This document shows, piece after piece, positions 1 to 5,855 of a stretch of DNA of 6,376 nt. The notes below the pieces were generated by a model that was not told where the DNA came from, ran no database searches, and saw only the letters and a program-made list of their open reading frames with translations. The stretch's first letter is position 1; every line of letters begins with the position of its first letter. The stretch covers positions 1 through 6,376 of the forward strand of contig JAYEGM010000002.1 of NCBI GenBank assembly GCA_034659075.1. The letters are read 5' to 3'. The DNA is from BMS3Bbin11 sp034659075 (GTDB lineage: Bacteria > Pseudomonadota > Gammaproteobacteria > BMS3Bbin11). The translations under genes and the position numbers were made by a program.

Positions 1-311
1 TGGCGATAGCTTTCCCTCAGCGCGGCCCGGTAGTTCTCAACTTCCTTGGCTGCCTGATTTACTTTCTCACCTTTCAGCACAGTTACCCTGAATAACTCAT
101 CATGAGTAGTAATGATATTCTCTATAGCTGAACTGTCTTTTGCTTCCTGCATAGTCAGCGTAGATATCAACATGCCCTCATTGGGTATGGTTTTCGCTAC
201 ACCCTTGAGTTCCGCCAGATAACGATGTGCCCTCGCTAAGGCCTTAAGAATCTCAATAGATTCCAGCTCAGATTCATTTGGAATGGGGAATTTGGTGAGT
301 GAAGTGGGCAT
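1..311 (-). CDS. Fic family protein (predicted protein AMP-transferase), N-terminal part, runs off left edge
   Basis: The first 103 codons are visible, starting at the ATG complementary to 309-311 and staying open to base 1. The protein reads as the Fic_N region of chromosomal-type Fic proteins: residues 32-43 (YLAELKGVAKTI), 55-72 (QEAKDSSAIENIITTHDE) and 85-94 (NQAAKEVENY) are family hallmarks. Fic enzymes usually transfer AMP from ATP to a target protein hydroxyl. Residues 60-65 (SSAIEN) fit the inhibitory-helix pattern (S/T)xxxE(G/N), with Glu64 as the inhibitory glutamate, which places it in class II, where the inhibitor is built into the N terminus of the enzyme. The catalytic HPFxxGNGR loop and the C-terminal winged helix common in this family would lie beyond the window, so activity cannot be judged. 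No Shine-Dalgarno is visible before the ATG, but a good promoter with operator-like repeats lies upstream. Family call is firm; the target is unknown. Confidence 0.88.
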   Translation of the reverse strand, partial: MPTSLTKFPIPNESELESIEILKALARAHRYLAELKGVAKTIPNEGMLISTLTMQEAKDSSAIENIITTHDELFRVTVLKGEKVNQAAKEVENYRAALRESYR

Positions 312-328
312 ATTTATGTATAGATTAG

Positions 329-341
329 TTCAATAATTGAA
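329..341. repeat. Short inverted repeat in the fic leader
   Basis: TTCAAT and ATTGAA flank a single A. It sits between the predicted fic transcription start (about 345) and the start codon, where a bound protein could block transcription. It is short and AT-rich, so chance is possible. Confidence 0.3.
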
Positions 342-351
342 ATACTAGCTC

Positions 352-380
352 ATTATATGTATAGATTTTTTATAAATCTA
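352..380 (-). promoter_or_regulatory. Predicted sigma70 promoter of the fic gene
   Basis: On the minus strand a perfect -10 TATAAT (352-357) is preceded by a 17-bp spacer and a weak -35 TAGATT (375-380, 3 of 6 consensus bases). The predicted transcript would start near 345, giving a leader of about 34 bases before the ATG at 311. The weak -35 and the inverted repeat lying over it suggest a regulated promoter. Inferred from sequence only. Confidence 0.6.
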
Positions 381-384
381 TACA
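358..384. promoter_or_regulatory. Perfect inverted repeat overlapping the fic promoter, likely operator
   Basis: The arms TGTATAGATTT (358-368) and AAATCTATACA (374-384) are perfect complements separated by 5 bp. The repeat begins one base upstream of the fic -10 and covers the whole spacer and the -35, the classic place for a repressor site. Proteins of this Fic family often end in a winged helix, so autoregulation is one possibility, but that domain lies outside the window. With no run of T after it and a position over promoter elements, a DNA-binding role is more likely than a terminator. Confidence 0.6.
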
Positions 385-406
385 CATTGTGACTTATATG
401 TATACA

Positions 407-664
407 AAGTGCTGCTTTTATTGTTGTTTTGGATACCCAAATGGCTCAAATTGATGCATTAGTAGGTTTGGACACCTTTAGTGACTCGCAATATCACGCC
501 AGCTATCTTACTTAGAACGCAAATACCTTTTCATGAAAACCCGGAACAATATCGAATCAATTGATTGGCGCTGTTTGTCAAGCAACACTATCTATATGAT
601 GATTTACTCGTGCCAGCATTGAAGCAGTACCGGCTTCATAACCTTTCACCCTGGTCACCAGTAA
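407..664. other. Intergenic stretch with no convincing gene
   Basis: Together with the fic control region this makes about 350 bases without a supported gene. A 24-codon frame (441-515) and an open frame from a TTG at 565 were read; neither has a ribosome-binding site nor a recognisable protein. A 12-bp palindrome, AATCAATTGATT, lies at 555-566, about 100 bp before the gene at 665, and could be an operator. No clear sigma70 promoter with normal spacing was found for the downstream gene. Confidence 0.5.
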
Positions 665-1588
665 ATGAAAAATCAGTACTTTGGAGATGTAAACGATTAC
701 CGGAAATATGGATTGCTTCGTGCTATCCATGCTGTAACCGGCATGAAAACACTCGTCGCCTGGATGCTGACGCCAGATGATGGTGGCTCGGATGGAAACA
801 TTACCGATTATCTTGAAAAGTCAGGTCAGTGGATCAAATATGACCCGGCACTTTATCTCTGGCTACAATACACATTAAAAACATCAAACGAAAGACGCGT
901 CTCCCTCATTGAGCAGTCAGGCATACTCCGCAACACCAGTTATTTTTCTGACATCATTCCTGATGAAAGAAATGCAAGACAATATTGGCTAAATAACCTA
1001 TGTGCTGCAACAGAAGATTCAGATCTTGTCTTTCTCGATCCTGACAATGGGCTCGAAGTGAAGTCAAAACCCTATGGCAGCAAGGACTCGTCCAAGTATC
1101 TCTACTGGCAGGAAGTATCACTATTGTGGAAATCAGGTAAATCCCTTTTGATGTACCAACACTTCCCCCGCAAGAAGCGTGACGAGTACATTCAGTCAAT
1201 GCTTGCTTCCCTTACCGCTCATGCTAAGGGTGCTGCAGTAGAAGCCTTTAGCACACCTCATGTTCTATTTTTGCTTGCACTTCAACCTTCACAGGCACAT
1301 TACCGACAAATGATTGCTGACTATGTTGAGAATCATTGGGAGGGGCAGATAAAGACATGGAAACTGAATTACTGCCCTGAGGTTACAACTACAAAACAGT
1401 TTTCCATACCACCACAAGCTAAAACTGTACAAACAAGTGGAAAAATATGCCCGGAATGCGGTCATGCCTTCAAAGGCAAGAGCTGGGAGGGTATCGACGC
1501 TCACTGGCGTGCAAAACATGAGCATATTATGCCGTACCGCGAAGCCTGGGAGCTTATTAAAAGTGGGAACTACAACCTACAGCGATGA
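665..1588 (+). CDS. Conserved protein of unknown function with FLDPDNG motif and C-terminal C2H2-like zinc finger
   Basis: This 307-residue soluble protein has no signal peptide or membrane segment. I recognise its pattern as a widespread bacterial family without an assigned function: an N-terminal NQYFGDVNDYRKYGLLR block (residues 3-19), AWMLTPDDG (32-40), DLVFLDPDNGLEV (120-132), SSKYLYWQEV (142-151) and YQHFPR (164-169). A hydrophobic strand ending in an acidic-Pro turn (FLDPDNG, 123-129) resembles motif IV of Rossmann-fold methyltransferases, but no clear glycine-rich SAM motif is seen, so an enzymatic role is only a guess. Residues 262-285 carry Cys262-x2-Cys265 and His280-x4-His285, a C2H2-like finger that may bind nucleic acid. 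The ATG at 665 directly follows an in-frame TAA and opens with the conserved block, so the start is secure although no Shine-Dalgarno is evident. It lies 78 bp before the rhomboid gene; whether they share a transcript is unclear. Confidence 0.82.
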   Translation: MKNQYFGDVNDYRKYGLLRAIHAVTGMKTLVAWMLTPDDGGSDGNITDYLEKSGQWIKYDPALYLWLQYTLKTSNERRVSLIEQSGILRNTSYFSDIIPDERNARQYWLNNLCAATEDSDLVFLDPDNGLEVKSKPYGSKDSSKYLYWQEVSLLWKSGKSLLMYQHFPRKKRDEYIQSMLASLTAHAKGAAVEAFSTPHVLFLLALQPSQAHYRQMIADYVENHWEGQIKTWKLNYCPEVTTTKQFSIPPQAKTVQTSGKICPECGHAFKGKSWEGIDAHWRAKHEHIMPYREAWELIKSGNYNLQR

Positions 1589-1666
1589 CAGGCAGGAAAT
1601 ATCTACGTGTTTCAGCGTAAGAAAATAAATGAAATGCATGTGCCGTCATACCTATACATAATTTAG

Positions 1667-3055
1667 ATGCTAATCATTCCCCACACCGCCGATTTGAATC
1701 TTGCCCGCCAGCCATGGGCTACCTGGGCTGTAGCGGTGCTGTGTTTGCTGATCCATATTGCACAGGAAAATAGCCGTGATGAGGTGATGGTCGCAGCTAT
1801 GGGTTATTGCAGTGATGTCTTTTCTGACCCGGTAGCCACTGATGCAGTTGCCTGGGACAATGCCGATGAATGTGCCTGGGAGATGGCTGACCTGCGCTCA
1901 TTACCCGATCCTGGGTTATTTATTAAACACCCTGAAAATGCATCGAAACTTTTTCCCAGCCTGGAACCTGAGGAAATTGACAAATATTTCGAAACACTCA
2001 ATACACATTATCCTTCCTTCGCACTGATTGCACCACCGAGCCTGGACGCCAGGCTTATGTACGATCCTACTGTGCCGAACCCGTGGCGCATGATTACTTC
2101 TGCACTGGCGCATGCTGACTGGTGGCACGTCATCGGCAATATCATTTTCTTTGTTGCCTTTGCGCCTCTGCTAGAGTTGATGGCTGGTCGGGTGCGTTTT
2201 ATCTCTATCATGCTACTTGTAACGGTGGTGGTACATCTCACGTATTCCATGACGATTGCTTGTGGTGGCTGGCCTGCACCTTCGCTAGGACTTTCCGGTG
2301 TCGTCTTCGGCATGACCGGCCTGGCTGCTTATGTCGCACCGCGTGTTCGCATCAGAACTTTTATCTGGTTCTTCTTCTATGTTCGCAACCATTCGATTCC
2401 AGCATGGGTGCTGGCAGGCTGGTTTGTCGGCTGGAATATCTGGGACATGCTGACAGATGATGGTTACAGCGGCATCAACTTCGTGGCCCACGTAAGCGGT
2501 GCTTTCGCGGGTTTTTTTGCAGGCTGGTTACTGATGCAAAAAGAACGTAAAGAATATGCTGAAGCGATCGATGAAGAGATCGAAAACCAGCGTGAAAAAC
2601 GTGCCGATGTGCTTGGGACACATACCCACTCCAACATTGGCAATTACCGGCGCATCATTGAACAGAAACAAATGCAGGCAGCTGAAGCAGAATACGAATC
2701 GCAGATGGAAGATGTCTATTTTTCGATAAAGTCGGGAAATGACAGTACTGCGATACTGAAACTGCTCGAAGAATACGACCTGTGGTCAGAAAGCCCTGAA
2801 GTGTACGAGGAGGTCTTCAATCGCATGCAGCAGTGGGGTGCAAGCCGAACACTCTTCTGTATAGGTCGATTGGTTATACACCTCTATGCGCAAAAGGGTT
2901 TAACAGCAAAGGCACAGCTCATCGCATCACAATGCCTAGCGCTCGATCCCAGTTTTGTACTAGCGAATTTGCTCGACCTGGGGAATATGTTCAGGGGCAG
3001 CGCCAGTGTAGAAGCGCAGGACATGGCCAGGCAGCTGAAATTGAATGTTGTGTAA
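1667..3055 (+). CDS. Rhomboid family intramembrane serine protease with C-terminal helical (TPR-like) tail
   Basis: Rhomboids cut substrates within or next to transmembrane helices, using a Ser-His pair buried in the inner membrane. This 462-residue protein keeps every key residue: His149 and the H154-x3-N158 pair that forms the oxyanion site, the catalytic serine in GLSG (Ser210, residues 208-211), and the catalytic histidine in AHVSG (His275). Hydrophobic segments lie at about 16-30, 156-171, 178-197, 207-224, 229-239, 245-258 and 272-290. A long polar stretch (31-138) follows the first segment. After the core, residues 291-462 are charged and helical and look like tetratricopeptide-type repeats, for example the A/L pattern around 412-440. 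The start is an ATG preceded by an in-frame TAG at 1664, so it cannot lie further upstream; no Shine-Dalgarno is visible. CTATACATA lies 6 bases before the ATG and matches the repeats at the fic promoter. The protease call is firm; the substrate is unknown. Confidence 0.92.
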   Translation: MLIIPHTADLNLARQPWATWAVAVLCLLIHIAQENSRDEVMVAAMGYCSDVFSDPVATDAVAWDNADECAWEMADLRSLPDPGLFIKHPENASKLFPSLEPEEIDKYFETLNTHYPSFALIAPPSLDARLMYDPTVPNPWRMITSALAHADWWHVIGNIIFFVAFAPLLELMAGRVRFISIMLLVTVVVHLTYSMTIACGGWPAPSLGLSGVVFGMTGLAAYVAPRVRIRTFIWFFFYVRNHSIPAWVLAGWFVGWNIWDMLTDDGYSGINFVAHVSGAFAGFFAGWLLMQKERKEYAEAIDEEIENQREKRADVLGTHTHSNIGNYRRIIEQKQMQAAEAEYESQMEDVYFSIKSGNDSTAILKLLEEYDLWSESPEVYEEVFNRMQQWGASRTLFCIGRLVIHLYAQKGLTAKAQLIASQCLALDPSFVLANLLDLGNMFRGSASVEAQDMARQLKLNVV

Positions 3056-3186
3056 ACAAATATAGCGATAAATGTGGACTGTCTCTTTTTATTCCTTTGA
3101 ATCTATGATGCCACTCTCTGTATTTTCGTAAAGAAACTGTTATGATTTATCGTTACTATTTTAATATCGTACATTTCAATTTATAC

Positions 3187-3191
3187 AGGGG
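3187..3191 (+). promoter_or_regulatory. Strong ribosome-binding site pointing to the ATG at 3198
   Basis: AGGGG lies six bases before the ATG at 3198, the best Shine-Dalgarno in the window. It marks 3198 as the original start of the HU-like gene even though that frame is not the frame of the HU body. Confidence 0.6.
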
Positions 3192-3197
3192 TAATCT

Positions 3198-3308
3198 ATG
3201 GCAGCAGCAAAAAAGAAGTCCGTAAAGAAAAGATCAACAAAAAAAGTAGTTGCAGAAAAAGAAAATCAAGGCTATCAACAAACCATACAATCAGCGTCAG
3301 ATTGTTGA
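3198..3308 (+). pseudogene. Displaced lysine-rich start segment of the HU-family gene (frameshifted)
   Basis: From the ATG at 3198 the frame encodes MAAAKKKSVKKRSTKKVVAE, a lysine/alanine-rich tail of the kind that precedes the HU fold in several gammaproteobacterial HU-like proteins. It then runs out of frame into the body and stops at TGA 3306-3308. The HU frame has a TAG at 3247-3249, so a single +1 change (one extra base here, or two lost) must lie between 3250 and about 3285. The A-runs at 3256-3260 and 3262-3265 are the likely place: removing one A joins VVAEK to KIKAINKPYNQRQ smoothly. Either the gene is broken or the assembly has a one-base error. Confidence 0.6.
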
Positions 3309-3582
3309 CCATCTTATGGGTGAAACAGGGTTAAGCCGTAAAGAAGTCAAATCAGTCATTGATAGACTCAAAGACATCATTAAAGGCCACATGAAACCTC
3401 GCGGTGCAGGCGAGTTCACCTTCTCTAGACTTCTGAAGATCACACGTGTTGTTAGACCTGCAACGAAAGCACGGCCTGGAAGGAACCCTTTTACCGGTGA
3501 GGACATCATTATTAAGGCAAAGCCTAAATCCAAAGCTGTACGTGTACGACCGCTGGCTGGCCTTAAAAAGATGGTTGATTGA
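3250..3582 (+). CDS. HU-family (HU/IHF-like) DNA-binding protein, body frame; start in another frame
   Basis: Members dimerise and bend DNA with beta-ribbon arms, acting in nucleoid structure and recombination. The 110-codon open frame contains the whole HU fold: helices from about residue 14 to 46 (NQRQIVDHL, TGLSRKEVKSVIDRLKDII), the beta saddle GAGEFTFSRLLKITRV (52-67), and the signature GRNPFTGEDI (77-86) at the arm, where GRNPxTG is the family motif with the arm-tip proline. It ends with the usual KAKPKSKAVRVRPLAGLKKM. The nominal TTG start at 3250 has no Shine-Dalgarno and an in-frame TAG just before it. The true start is almost certainly the ATG at 3198, in a different frame (see the entry at 3198). 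If the break is real, little or no full protein is made. Family assignment is firm; expression is doubtful. An HU-like protein on an ICE could help excision, transfer or silencing, which is inference. Confidence 0.8.
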   Translation: MQKKKIKAINKPYNQRQIVDHLMGETGLSRKEVKSVIDRLKDIIKGHMKPRGAGEFTFSRLLKITRVVRPATKARPGRNPFTGEDIIIKAKPKSKAVRVRPLAGLKKMVD

Positions 3583-3596
3583 TGATCTAAATATGA

Positions 3597-3638
3597 ACTA
3601 ATCTGACAGTGCAAATGTAATGGTGCTGTCAAATTAGT
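3597..3638. repeat. Long imperfect hairpin between the HU-like gene and the small gene
   Basis: The arms 3597-3612 and 3623-3638 can form a 16-bp stem (15 pairs, of which two are G-U, and one C-A mismatch) around a 10-base loop. The core is CTGACAG / CTGTC. There is no T-run on either side, so it is not a standard intrinsic terminator. It lies 14 bp after the HU stop codon and ends just before the -35 of the next promoter. It could protect the 3' end of the HU transcript or be a protein-binding site. Confidence 0.5.
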
Positions 3639-3639
3639 C

Positions 3640-3668
3640 ATGACAAATACCTGTACAACATTTATAAA
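3640..3668 (+). promoter_or_regulatory. Predicted sigma70 promoter of the 71-residue gene
   Basis: ATGACA (3640-3645, 5 of 6) is followed by exactly 17 bp and TATAAA (3663-3668, 5 of 6). Transcription would start near 3675, giving a very short leader of about 11 bases before the ATG at 3686. It is the best promoter in the window by consensus. The hairpin at 3597-3638 ends one base upstream. Confidence 0.6.
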
Positions 3669-3685
3669 AATATCGAGACATTGAG

Positions 3686-3901
3686 ATGAATTTTCAGTTT
3701 GGCAAAATTGCACTATTCATAGCGCACCAGATAAGCAAACTTGTCATGAGTATGGTCGGCCTGTTCGCTGCAAGCACCGATACATCCGAGGAAGAAGACA
3801 GCGACGTTTCTGCAGGAGCATTTAGAGGCGGCACATTAAATTACCGTACTAGCAAGCTTGATGATGGTACTGATCCATATGGATGGTATGAACAGGACTA
3901 A
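3686..3901 (+). CDS. Small protein of unknown function, convergent with traG
   Basis: This 71-residue protein has an N-terminal hydrophobic or amphipathic helix (about 6-29, with K7 and K18 breaking it), then an acidic linker (STDTSEEEDSD, about 30-40) and a C-terminal block NYRTSKLDDGTDPYGWYEQD (52-71). The last block looks like a conserved motif rather than random coding, but I cannot name the family. The N-terminal helix suggests membrane association. The gene is supported by the promoter at 3640-3668 and by GAG triplets before the ATG. It ends 8 bp from the stop of the tra operon reading toward it, so it is either the outermost gene of the ICE core or the first cargo gene. Alternative ATGs inside would lose the helix. 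Reality as a gene is likely; function is unknown. Confidence 0.65.
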   Translation: MNFQFGKIALFIAHQISKLVMSMVGLFAASTDTSEEEDSDVSAGAFRGGTLNYRTSKLDDGTDPYGWYEQD

Positions 3902-3909
3902 TATCTCAC

Positions 3910-5475
3910 TTACCGTCTTATTCCTTTGCTGACAATCCCTTTTCCAACAGCTCCCCCTTGTTTTCCGGACTCTTGTGCAGGAGCACGCAATGGGTTGGTC
4001 GCATTATCAATGGACCGCCCAATCGTCACCCCTGCCCATGCCATCATCCCACTCCAAAGCAACGGCAAACCCATGTAGAGGCTGGTTGTAATCATATTGA
4101 GCAGCATACGCTTGGTATCGTGCTCACCCGGGTTGGCGAAGATCTGTAGAAATACATTCACATCCGGGTACATCGACTGGATGAGGTTCTGATCGACCCA
4201 TAGTGCGAGATACCAGAGTACGCTCCAGAATTTGATGGTGAAGATGGCCATGGCGCCGACAACCATCATTGATATGGAATAGCGCGAGAGTACGACCACC
4301 ATGGGTAGCAAGGCATAGATACCCAATAATAGTACGGCCTGTACCATAGGAAGTGCCTGCAGGACAGCAGTCATGGTGACAGAAAACAGTGCTGATGCAG
4401 TTACTACACCACCGGATGCCAGGCCGCCTTTTACGATATTCTCCACTGTACTCAGTAAGCCGGTACTGCCTGAATTGTTTGCCACCAGGTCATTGTTTGA
4501 CCACATCGGCGGTGAATTGGTCAGGACAACCTTTGCAACGGCATCGTTTTGCTGTTCGCTGGCCAGGGCTGGCGCAACGGCAACAACAAGTCCCGAGAAA
4601 CCTACCGAAGTGGCATCGGCCTCGTTGACCAGCTTTTGTCGTATCCCTATTGAGCTATCTTCCCACCATTCTTTGCAATAAGGTTTACCCCAGGCTGGTG
4701 GTACTGCAGGGTCGTATTCGGTGTCGCGAACGACATTAAATGCCCAGCCGGCAATCTGCATGGTCGGGCGCAGGGTATCGTAGTAGCCAGCCGTATCTCG
4801 ATAGACATGGGAACCCATCCAGTCTGTATCATCCGGCCCATAGGTCGTTAATATGGTATTTACTGTGGTAGTATCCGGTCGCTCTGCCTGATATTTCGAT
4901 CGTGCCGGGATGAAACACTGACTGAAAAAGTCACTTACTTCCTGCCGCAGACGTGGGTCGGCGATGGTGGCCAGGCGTGCCTGTTGTTCATAAGTACGCA
5001 TATCAACCGTACTCGGTATGCCTTCCACCACGGCATGATTAAAGCCAGAGGTCATTGAGAGCACCGCATACCACCATACTGGAACGTTCACTGTCGCCGA
5101 TGAGCCAGTAAACCCGGCAGTTCCATAAGTACTTTGGGATGCTGCGACGGTAGCTGTTGTCGGTGTAGGTTCAATCAGTGTTGGTGGCGGTGTATAACTG
5201 AGTGTAGACGCGTTGAGCGGGGTCAATGCGGCTGGCTGGCCGGCCAGCACGACCACGAGAAGCGCGATGAAAAGTTCCAGTTCCATTCTTCGCAGTGACA
5301 AACCGGTAACGGTACCGAATTCTCCACCTTCTGCGGGTTCTCGCCAGTTGTCAATCAGAATACCGAGGAAAGGCAGGAACACGATGCCTGTTCCCAGTAG
5401 CACATCCCAGAGGATGTTATAGAAGGTCCAGCCGAACAGTGTGGTAAAGAGTTCAAGATAGCTATCGACTGTCAT
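3910..5475 (-). CDS. traG: Conjugal transfer protein, TraG N-terminal-domain type (ICE mating-pair formation)
   Basis: This is an inner-membrane component of the ICE type IV secretion machinery. By analogy with the N-terminal part of F-plasmid TraG it would act in pilus or channel assembly; at 521 residues it lacks the long C-terminal half of F TraG. It opens with SYLELFTTLFGWTFYNILWD (5-24) and a first membrane segment (about 17-41), then a second (66-82), a long periplasmic-type region rich in Thr/Pro and Trp with Cys187 and Cys267 as a possible disulfide pair, and a C-terminal cluster of hydrophobic helices (about 375-397, 402-426, 461-484). The frame is open upstream to 5616, but the ATG at 5475 is chosen because it overlaps the upstream stop as ATGA, has a GCAGGG-like site before it and begins with the family's usual N terminus. 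Translation is probably coupled to the upstream gene. The stop is TAA, next to the convergent small gene. Confidence 0.88.
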   Translation of the reverse strand: MTVDSYLELFTTLFGWTFYNILWDVLLGTGIVFLPFLGILIDNWREPAEGGEFGTVTGLSLRRMELELFIALLVVVLAGQPAALTPLNASTLSYTPPPTLIEPTPTTATVAASQSTYGTAGFTGSSATVNVPVWWYAVLSMTSGFNHAVVEGIPSTVDMRTYEQQARLATIADPRLRQEVSDFFSQCFIPARSKYQAERPDTTTVNTILTTYGPDDTDWMGSHVYRDTAGYYDTLRPTMQIAGWAFNVVRDTEYDPAVPPAWGKPYCKEWWEDSSIGIRQKLVNEADATSVGFSGLVVAVAPALASEQQNDAVAKVVLTNSPPMWSNNDLVANNSGSTGLLSTVENIVKGGLASGGVVTASALFSVTMTAVLQALPMVQAVLLLGIYALLPMVVVLSRYSISMMVVGAMAIFTIKFWSVLWYLALWVDQNLIQSMYPDVNVFLQIFANPGEHDTKRMLLNMITTSLYMGLPLLWSGMMAWAGVTIGRSIDNATNPLRAPAQESGKQGGAVGKGIVSKGIRR

Positions 5476-5855
5476 GCCCTGCTCTCTTGCAGTATTGGTA
5501 GTATCTGTCCGATAAGGTTCTGGCCCAACACCAGTTCGATCACCACTAACCAGATCACGATACGCCAGCGTAGTGCGTTCAGTGTTACTTGCTGAACTGT
5601 ATCGATCTTTCCCCAATGGTGCAGGCCGTTTGTTATGAATGGCCAGAGTATGGCAACCAGAGCGATCAGTAATAATCTAATGCCGGTGAATAGGGGTTTA
5701 ATAAGTGCTACCCGGGTCTGGATCGCTGCCAAAGAAGAAATCTCAATCGAATACCAGAGTATTCCACCCATTGCTATTGTCAGGACAATCGCTAACAGGG
5801 TCATGAAAAAGAACCCGCGCCGCCGAAAGGCTATGCCTTTACTGAACACGCCCAT
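5472..5855 (-). CDS. Small ICE inner-membrane protein preceding traG
   Basis: This 127-residue protein has three hydrophobic segments (about 15-36, 54-75 and 99-121) and a positively charged start (RRRGFFF, 11-17) that favours a cytoplasmic N terminus. A small membrane protein in this slot, between the PFL_4711-like gene and traG, is usual in this ICE type; the RWRIVIWLVVIELVLGQN block (96-113) looks like its conserved part. Its start at 5855 overlaps the end of the upstream gene by 17 bases, and its TGA overlaps the traG ATG by 4 bases, so the three genes are one operon with coupled translation. A later in-frame Met at residue 18 would remove the charged start and has no ribosome-binding site. 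Role within the secretion complex is not known to me. Confidence 0.75.
   Translation of the reverse strand: MGVFSKGIAFRRRGFFFMTLLAIVLTIAMGGILWYSIEISSLAAIQTRVALIKPLFTGIRLLLIALVAILWPFITNGLHHWGKIDTVQQVTLNALRWRIVIWLVVIELVLGQNLIGQILPILQESRA

Larger units (their letters stand above)
315..404. repeat. Three TATGTATA direct repeats at 41-bp period
   Basis: TATGTATAG occurs at 315-323 and 356-364, and TATGTATAC begins at 397. The spacing is exactly 41 bp each time, close to four helical turns, so all three would face the same side of DNA. The first two share the longer TATGTATAGATT. The middle copy is also the left arm of the inverted repeat at 358-384, and the third is part of the palindrome TGTATACA (399-406). 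The sites flank and overlap the fic promoter, so cooperative binding by one regulator is a reasonable inference. Confidence 0.6.

Noticed and set aside
441..515. A 24-codon ATG frame
   Set aside because: Too short, with no Shine-Dalgarno and no family resemblance.
575..600. TTGTCA ... TATGAT as a promoter for the gene at 665
   Set aside because: The spacer is only 14 bp, too short for a normal sigma70 promoter.
565..780. Open frame from a TTG, 71 codons
   Set aside because: No ribosome-binding site, no recognisable protein, and its second half overlaps the conserved start of the gene at 665.
2008..2313. Antisense open frame over the rhomboid core
   Set aside because: Shadow of a gene with all catalytic residues on the plus strand.
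3209..3215. A AAA AAG heptamer as a programmed -1 frameshift site in the HU-like gene
   Set aside because: A -1 shift leads to the wrong frame; the body needs +1 (or -2), and the TAG at 3247 rules out any shift into it before 3250.
3303..3309. TGT TGA C as a prfB-like +1 recoding site
   Set aside because: Shifting there would skip the conserved first HU helix (NQRQIV), which is clearly coded in the body frame upstream of it.
3297..3713. Antisense open frame over the HU-like gene, 138 codons
   Set aside because: The plus strand encodes a clear HU fold here; the antisense protein has no coherent domain and spans the hairpin and promoter.
5235..5248. 14-bp palindrome GCTGGCCGGCCAGC
   Set aside because: It lies within traG coding for a hydrophobic Leu-Ala-Gly run; GC-rich codons explain it.
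5476..5616. A 47-codon upstream extension of traG in the same frame
   Set aside because: It overlaps the upstream membrane protein gene, lacks membrane or family sequence, and the ATGA junction at 5475 gives a better start.
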